Shown here piece after piece: positions 47,503 to 51,617 of a stretch of DNA of 51,617 bases. Numbering within the stretch: position 1 is the stretch's first letter; each line of letters opens with the position of its first letter. Under the pieces are notes generated by a model. That model was not told the DNA's origin. It did not search any database and worked only from the letters and a program-made list of their open reading frames with translations. Origin of the DNA: Anaerozeibacter quisquiliarum (GTDB taxonomy: Bacteria > Bacillota > Clostridia > Christensenellales > Aristaeellaceae); NCBI GenBank assembly GCA_051162045.1, contig JBISDI010000028.1. One strand, 5' to 3'. A program made the position numbers and the translations under genes.

Positions 47503-48348
47503 TCACCCCGCGCTCTCCAGATCGACGACGACCAGTTCCGGCCGATTGAAGATTCTCGGAATTCGCGTGCTTTCTCTCGCCAGTCCGCGACTGACGATCA
47601 GCCATGTGCCATTCACGAGATATTTCCCCCCGGCGTACCTGGGAAACCATCCCTGATTCGGAGCAAACAGGCCGTTGACGATTCCGGGCAATCGCCACTG
47701 ACCACCGTGTGTGTGGCCTGAGAGCACGAGATCAAAGCCATACTCCGAATAGCGCTCGATCTCCTCCGGGCGATGCGCGAGCAAAATGGTGTACTCACCG
47801 TTTTCTTGCACGTCCTTCAGCATCTTCAGTTGTTCCTTTGTACCAACTGCCGTTTCTGTGTAAGAAACGACATCCGGATCGCTTACCCCGCAGACGTTGA
47901 TTTTCTGCCCGTTCACCTCAATTGTATCATACGTCCCATTCAAAACCGTCACGTCATACGACCGAACCAGATCCAAGATTCCGTCGATGTTCCCGCTCCA
48001 GTATTCGTGATTCCCGGTGACATAGTAGCAGGGATATTTGTCGGCAATTCCCTTAAGCAGCTGTTCCGCACGATCGTTGGGCAAGATGTCGTCGAAGATA
48101 TCGCCACCGAGCAAGACGATATCCGGATTCTGTTCGGCAATCTCCCGGATCAAGTCGGCCTGATTGTCCCCGTATCTGCAGGAGTGCAGATCCGTGACAA
48201 GCACGATGCGCACCGCGCCCGTCATTTTCTCCGACTTCACTTTGTACGTCTGTACCCGCAGTGTCGGGTTCAATGCCAGCATGATGAGCGCCAGCATGAT
48301 CGCAATCAGTACGCCCATCAGCCTGCGCCTTTTCTTTCTTAGCTTCAC
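47503..48348 (-). CDS. membrane-anchored metallophosphoesterase (YkuE/YaeI-like)
   Basis: A 281-residue calcineurin-like phosphoesterase. One N-terminal helix (about 10-28) follows a basic start KLRKKRRR. Metal motifs are D53-L-H55, GGDIFDD (Asp83), GNHE (Asn113, His114), a later AHRPEE and GHTHGGQ. The active site should face outward and may act on phospholipid or lipid-linked phosphate, as known for YkuE/YaeI relatives. The start is probably GTG at 48348 after GGAAGGAA; an ATG at 48411 has no ribosome site. Lower GC than the window centre, suggesting transfer. Confidence 0.88.
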   Translation of the reverse strand: MKLRKKRRRLMGVLIAIMLALIMLALNPTLRVQTYKVKSEKMTGAVRIVLVTDLHSCRYGDNQADLIREIAEQNPDIVLLGGDIFDDILPNDRAEQLLKGIADKYPCYYVTGNHEYWSGNIDGILDLVRSYDVTVLNGTYDTIEVNGQKINVCGVSDPDVVSYTETAVGTKEQLKMLKDVQENGEYTILLAHRPEEIERYSEYGFDLVLSGHTHGGQWRLPGIVNGLFAPNQGWFPRYAGGKYLVNGTWLIVSRGLARESTRIPRIFNRPELVVVDLESAG

Positions 48349-48649
48349 AGGTATTCGTTCCTTCCCAGACGTACCGTCGTAAGTACGCCTTCCGTCGTTG
48401 TTTTCCAGCATTATACATGATGGTCAGAAACACATCAAGCAGGGTATCAACATAAGCGCGAACACGCGCTACCGGGTAGCCATTCTTGATTTGCTCCATC
48501 ATTCCAGGCATGGCTGATTCCGAAAAGGCGTCGTCCGTATCAATTGAAAGCGGCGTCGTGTCGATCCGTCGGCTTCTAACATTTTTATGATAAAGGGATT
48601 TCCCATCGACAAGTTCCTGGCGATTGACGCGGATATTCCTCTCAAACAT
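48349..48649 (-). other. unidentified open frame upstream of the phosphoesterase
   Basis: An ATG at 48649 opens a frame with normal-looking composition (MFERNIRVNRQELVDGKSLY ... MMEQIKNGYPVARVRAYVD) that runs on into the phosphoesterase gene out of frame. It may be a fragment of a gene that once lay here. No family recognised. The rest of the gap to 48824 shows nothing. Confidence 0.25.
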
Positions 48650-48824
48650 ACTGCCCAAAACGTCCCGATCGGCAGATTGCGCGTTTGAATACGCCCTGAA
48701 TGCTCACACCCTGCCAAATTGAAGAACGATACCACACCTCTTTAGAAAGTGAAAAACGCAGGGATTCTCATGTTTTTGTGCATGAAAGTATCTGCGGTCC
48801 ATTCTGCATAACGGGCCGTATGCT

Positions 48825-51392
48825 CTAGTCCGTCCCAAGCCGATCCCTCAGTGCGCGGATGATGTCTGTCATTGCCTTGTCGCGCGGAAACTGCTCGCGG
48901 AAGTCCCACCAAAAGCCGCCGCCAACGCTCCCACGATAGCCCAGCGCCGCGTTGTAGTATTGCTTCAAGACAGCGTGCCTTGCCGCCTTGTTGGGACTCG
49001 ATTTGTCGTAGGCCCACCAATACTGTTGTTCCGGTTCCCAATACCCCAGCTCACCGATCCCGATTTGGGCCTTGGGGAATTCAGCCCTCATCTGATTCAT
49101 CACTTGATCGAAGGCGAGACCCATCGGCGCTTGCTCGGGGTAGAGGGAGATGAGCGCCACATCGATGTTCTGCCTTGTGGCGGGCGAGAGATTGCTCGCC
49201 GCCCAGTTGAACAGGGCGCACTCCTTCGAACCGGTGTTGATCTGCCAGAAGAGCGTCAGCACCGTCTTCTTTTTCGCCGTGTTGTGTACATAATCGGCCG
49301 TCCTCGCGACCTTTTCCGCAATGGAATCGGTCAGCCAGCTTCCGTTCACCTCGTTGCCAATCTCCCAGGTGTCAATCTCGGGAAAGGCGCGAATAAACGC
49401 CTTGAATCGCTCAAGGTACTGCTCCACCGTGTATTCCTTGTCGTAAAAGGAATCGACCGGTTGCCCCAATATCTTGAGGCCCTTTGATTTTGCGTACCGC
49501 ACCATTTGCTCATAGTCGGGCGGCCCATTGCCTGCATCAAACACAATCCTGATCCATCCGTAGGGATTTGCCATGGCGGCGATTAGGTCACAGTTCCTCT
49601 TGTAGTTGTCGGTCGTGTCGATTGTCACGCCGATCCACGGCACCGACGAGTTCATGCGCGCCTGTGCGTATGCGGGGCCGTATTCCGCCAGCATAGCGTC
49701 ATAAGCGGCGGCGAGTTGATCGAGGGCAAGTTGTCCAAGCTTTCCCCTGATCGATTCCTTGGGGCTATCTTTTGCAGCCCGAAGGTTCTCCGCGGCGATG
49801 GCATAGGCCTTTTGAAACTTCCGCGATGGTTTGTAGTCCGGCCTCGCCTTAAGCGCCTCGTCCAACCTCCGCTTCGTGTCGAGCGCCGCCTGATGGGTGA
49901 AATTGATGGTTCCGCGTTCGGAGAACCCCTTGCCCCCATTGTCGAGTACGACCAGCGAATACCCGTGCGGCTTGGTCGGCCAGTTCAGCGCCAGCGCCTT
50001 CGGCGTTTCCAGTGCATCGAATGACAGACCCGTGCCCGAAGCATAGATCGGGTTCATCTGCGCCACGCGCATCGTGACGGGATCGATCAGCGCATCATTG
50101 TCATAGCCCGCATCTGCGTTATTCGATAGCTTCCGTACAGCGGCGGCGGAGAGTTCCTTCCCCCGGCGGTCGTAGAACCGCAATGAGATTGTGCCCCTCT
50201 CATCCGAAAGGTCACCCAAATCGAATCGCTCAAATCGAATGCCCGCCTTTGTGCCCATCGCAAACAGCGCTTCGGCACGACCCGAAGCGGAAGTGCGCAG
50301 CATTCCATCCGTGCCCATGTAGTCCCACTCAACGGTTCCCTTTAATGTCTTGACGAAGCGAACAGAAGTTTCGGTCAGCTCCATAATGGCGATGCCCGTG
50401 TCCGGCGTGGGGTAAACGGCGATGCGTGCATTGCCCACTCGCCCCGTGACAGTTCGCGCTTCTCGCACGGTCTCCGGGAGGCCTGTCGTCTTCGCCGTAA
50501 CTTTCCCATTTGTATCCATGAGGATGGCAAAGCCGCCCTCGTCCATCGCGGTACCGGTGACGAGGTATCGCGCAAGCTCTGGGACATAGCATACATCGTA
50601 ATTGTAGTACTTGATATTCTTTCGTAACGCGATCGGCTTCGCCACGTTCTTTTCCGTCGTGATCGCCCCATAAAGCGTTCCGCCGCCAATGCCCCTCTTT
50701 CCGTATCGCTGAAAGACTTGGAGCCAGTTCACATCGGAACCAGCGACCAGCGGCCACCAATCCCGCGACTTTCCGACGCTGGTCTTCATCAGCAGGCCCT
50801 GCGTGCCGTCTTCATAGACCACCCGGCAGTAGATGTCGTCGCCCGTTCCGTTGCCATCGACGCCGCCGCCGTCAATCCAGCCGTCGCAAAACGTGACGAG
50901 AAACTTGTCCCCCGAAGCCGCCGCGTGCCCCGAATGCCCGCCCTGCGGGGGCATCAGCTTTTCCCCATAGGCGTGGATTTCGTGCAGATTGCTGTGCCAT
51001 AAGCCGAATGTCTGGTCAAGGTACTCGCTATGTTGCCGATCCTCGGCCGTGACCAAGATCACGCCATTGCTGTTCACACAGGCGCTGGCCGGTTCTTGGG
51101 CATACGGGGCATCAACCAGCTTCTTCGCCTTTATGGGCCTATCGATGTTTTCTGGATCAAGCCATGCGCAAAAAACATCGTGCGCCCATTCCTCGCCGGG
51201 CGTCGTGGGCGGGTAGCCGTTGCTCGAAAAGACTAAAATCGGCCTATCACCAACCTGCAAGAGATTCACGCCGTGGCTGTAGCCACGATGATCCTCTTCA
51301 GCCGAACCCGCCATGCTCAGTGACATTTGTATCAGCAATAGCACAAAGAGACATGCAACCCACCTACCCCGCCACAATCGACACATCCCCAT
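48825..51392 (-). CDS. large secreted protein with C-terminal clan GH-A glycosidase-like barrel
   Basis: An 855-residue exported protein. The signal peptide (1-30) ends near AGSA-EED. Residues 35-480 look like a beta-propeller: repeated short strands with Gly/Asp turns, such as RPILVFSSNGYPPT, DKFLVTFCDGWIDGGG and ARYLVTGTAMDEGGFAILMD. A helical linker (480-580) leads to a TIM barrel (585-840). WEIGNEVNG (Glu681) and IGIGELGYW (Glu781) have the placement and spacing of the acid/base and nucleophile of clan GH-A enzymes. No known family could be assigned. Start 51392 or 51386. A stand-alone gene between non-coding stretches. Confidence 0.75.
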   Translation of the reverse strand: MGMCRLWRGRWVACLFVLLLIQMSLSMAGSAEEDHRGYSHGVNLLQVGDRPILVFSSNGYPPTTPGEEWAHDVFCAWLDPENIDRPIKAKKLVDAPYAQEPASACVNSNGVILVTAEDRQHSEYLDQTFGLWHSNLHEIHAYGEKLMPPQGGHSGHAAASGDKFLVTFCDGWIDGGGVDGNGTGDDIYCRVVYEDGTQGLLMKTSVGKSRDWWPLVAGSDVNWLQVFQRYGKRGIGGGTLYGAITTEKNVAKPIALRKNIKYYNYDVCYVPELARYLVTGTAMDEGGFAILMDTNGKVTAKTTGLPETVREARTVTGRVGNARIAVYPTPDTGIAIMELTETSVRFVKTLKGTVEWDYMGTDGMLRTSASGRAEALFAMGTKAGIRFERFDLGDLSDERGTISLRFYDRRGKELSAAAVRKLSNNADAGYDNDALIDPVTMRVAQMNPIYASGTGLSFDALETPKALALNWPTKPHGYSLVVLDNGGKGFSERGTINFTHQAALDTKRRLDEALKARPDYKPSRKFQKAYAIAAENLRAAKDSPKESIRGKLGQLALDQLAAAYDAMLAEYGPAYAQARMNSSVPWIGVTIDTTDNYKRNCDLIAAMANPYGWIRIVFDAGNGPPDYEQMVRYAKSKGLKILGQPVDSFYDKEYTVEQYLERFKAFIRAFPEIDTWEIGNEVNGSWLTDSIAEKVARTADYVHNTAKKKTVLTLFWQINTGSKECALFNWAASNLSPATRQNIDVALISLYPEQAPMGLAFDQVMNQMRAEFPKAQIGIGELGYWEPEQQYWWAYDKSSPNKAARHAVLKQYYNAALGYRGSVGGGFWWDFREQFPRDKAMTDIIRALRDRLGTD

Positions 51393-51493
51393 TTGCCTTC
51401 TCTTTCCGTCTTCTTCGCATATACACTTGCGACTTTAACACAAAACGCAGAAATGCGCTACCTTCTTCATGATTCTCTCCGCAAGCGGATGTA

Positions 51494-51519
51494 GGATTGT
51501 CAAACATGTTGGACAATCC
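51494..51519. promoter_or_regulatory. near-perfect 26-bp palindrome
   Basis: GGATTGTC and GACAATCC flank a centre AACATGTT-like core, with a single mismatched pair in 26 bases. It lies about 100 bases upstream of the large secreted protein gene and could be an operator or a recombination site. Confidence 0.45.
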
Positions 51520-51564
51520 ACATAATCTGGGACAGACCCGATTTTTTAGATACTTACGACAAAA

Positions 51565-51590
51565 ACAGGATTCACTTTCATGAATCCTGT
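51565..51590 (-). terminator. terminator of the edge tRNA gene
   Basis: ACAGGATTCA and its complement around CTTTCA, followed on the minus strand by a T-run (51561-51565). It lies just after the tRNA CCA end. Confidence 0.75.
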
Positions 51591-51592
51591 GC

Positions 51593-51617
51593 TGGCTCCT
51601 CAGGTAAGACTCGAACT
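51593..51617 (-). tRNA. 3' end of a tRNA gene, cut by the window edge (possibly tRNA-Asn)
   Basis: Reading the minus strand, the edge shows a T-loop TTCGAGT, T-stem CTTAC, acceptor strand CTGAGGA, discriminator G and encoded CCA. The anticodon lies outside the window. The acceptor CTGAGGA-G-CCA is typical of tRNA-Asn in Clostridia, which is the basis of the tentative identity. Confidence 0.75.

Noticed and set aside
1..51617. CRISPR array, prophage, integrase or biosynthetic cluster
   Set aside because: No regularly spaced repeats, phage structural genes, recombinase or core biosynthetic enzyme could be found on either strand.

Overview
The window looks like chromosome of a spore-forming, fairly GC-rich member of the Clostridia (Firmicutes). 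The evidence is spoIVA, ricT/yaaT, holB and the cyclic-di-AMP receptor darA close together, strong AGGAGG-type ribosome binding sites, consensus sigma-A promoters and many carbohydrate ABC importers. A gut or rumen lineage such as the Christensenellales is a guess from gene content only.

Layout. (1) 1-4.7 kb is an accessory stretch of visibly lower GC: a serine hydrolase, a SAM methyltransferase, a DUF2268 metalloprotease and a broken IS5-family transposase. (2) 4.7-13.2 kb is a minus-strand sugar-import operon: YesN-type response regulator, solute-binding protein, two permeases, YesM-type sensor kinase, a decayed uroporphyrinogen-decarboxylase-family gene and an ADP-ribosylglycohydrolase-family enzyme. 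(3) 13.3-15.7 kb holds an ABC ATPase/permease pair and a TipA-like MerR regulator. (4) 16-22.6 kb is a LacI-controlled operon: permease, binding protein, permease, GH4 glycosidase, PfkB kinase. (5) 22.6-26.7 kb carries, on the minus strand, GH8, GH20 and a second LacI regulator. (6) 26.9-32.9 kb is divergent from that regulator: LplB/YtcP permeases, binding protein, a second GH4 and a BadF-type sugar kinase. (7) 32.9-40.5 kb is mostly core minus-strand genes: GNAT, class II aldolase, zinc ribbon, ricT, holB, darA, spoIVA and a second class II aldolase. (8) 40.7-42.5 kb is a trio: zinc-ribbon membrane protein, DUF5685, J-domain protein. (9) 42.5-46.7 kb has an M13 peptidase and a GntR-controlled ABC pair. 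(10) 46.7-51.6 kb is again accessory and lower in GC: gene remnants, a metallophosphoesterase, a large secreted putative glycosidase, and the 3' end of a tRNA gene at the right edge.

How the genes fit together. Three ABC import systems, each under its own regulator (YesN/YesM or LacI), feed cytoplasmic catabolism. Two of them pair a GH4 enzyme, a family that often acts on 6-phosphoglycosides, with an ATP-dependent sugar kinase instead of a PTS. This suggests uptake of free oligosaccharides and phosphorylation inside the cell. GH8 is secreted, GH20 is cytoplasmic, and class II aldolases lie downstream in metabolism.

No CRISPR array, prophage, known defence island or biosynthetic cluster was seen. 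The most interesting leads are a shared MerR-type operator linking the TipA-like regulator at 15 kb to the DUF2268 protease 12 kb away; isoprenoid-synthase-like aspartate motifs in the DUF5685 protein; an orphan two-part secreted putative clan GH-A enzyme; and a 13-bp copy of the tRNA 3' end that brackets the right-hand accessory region.
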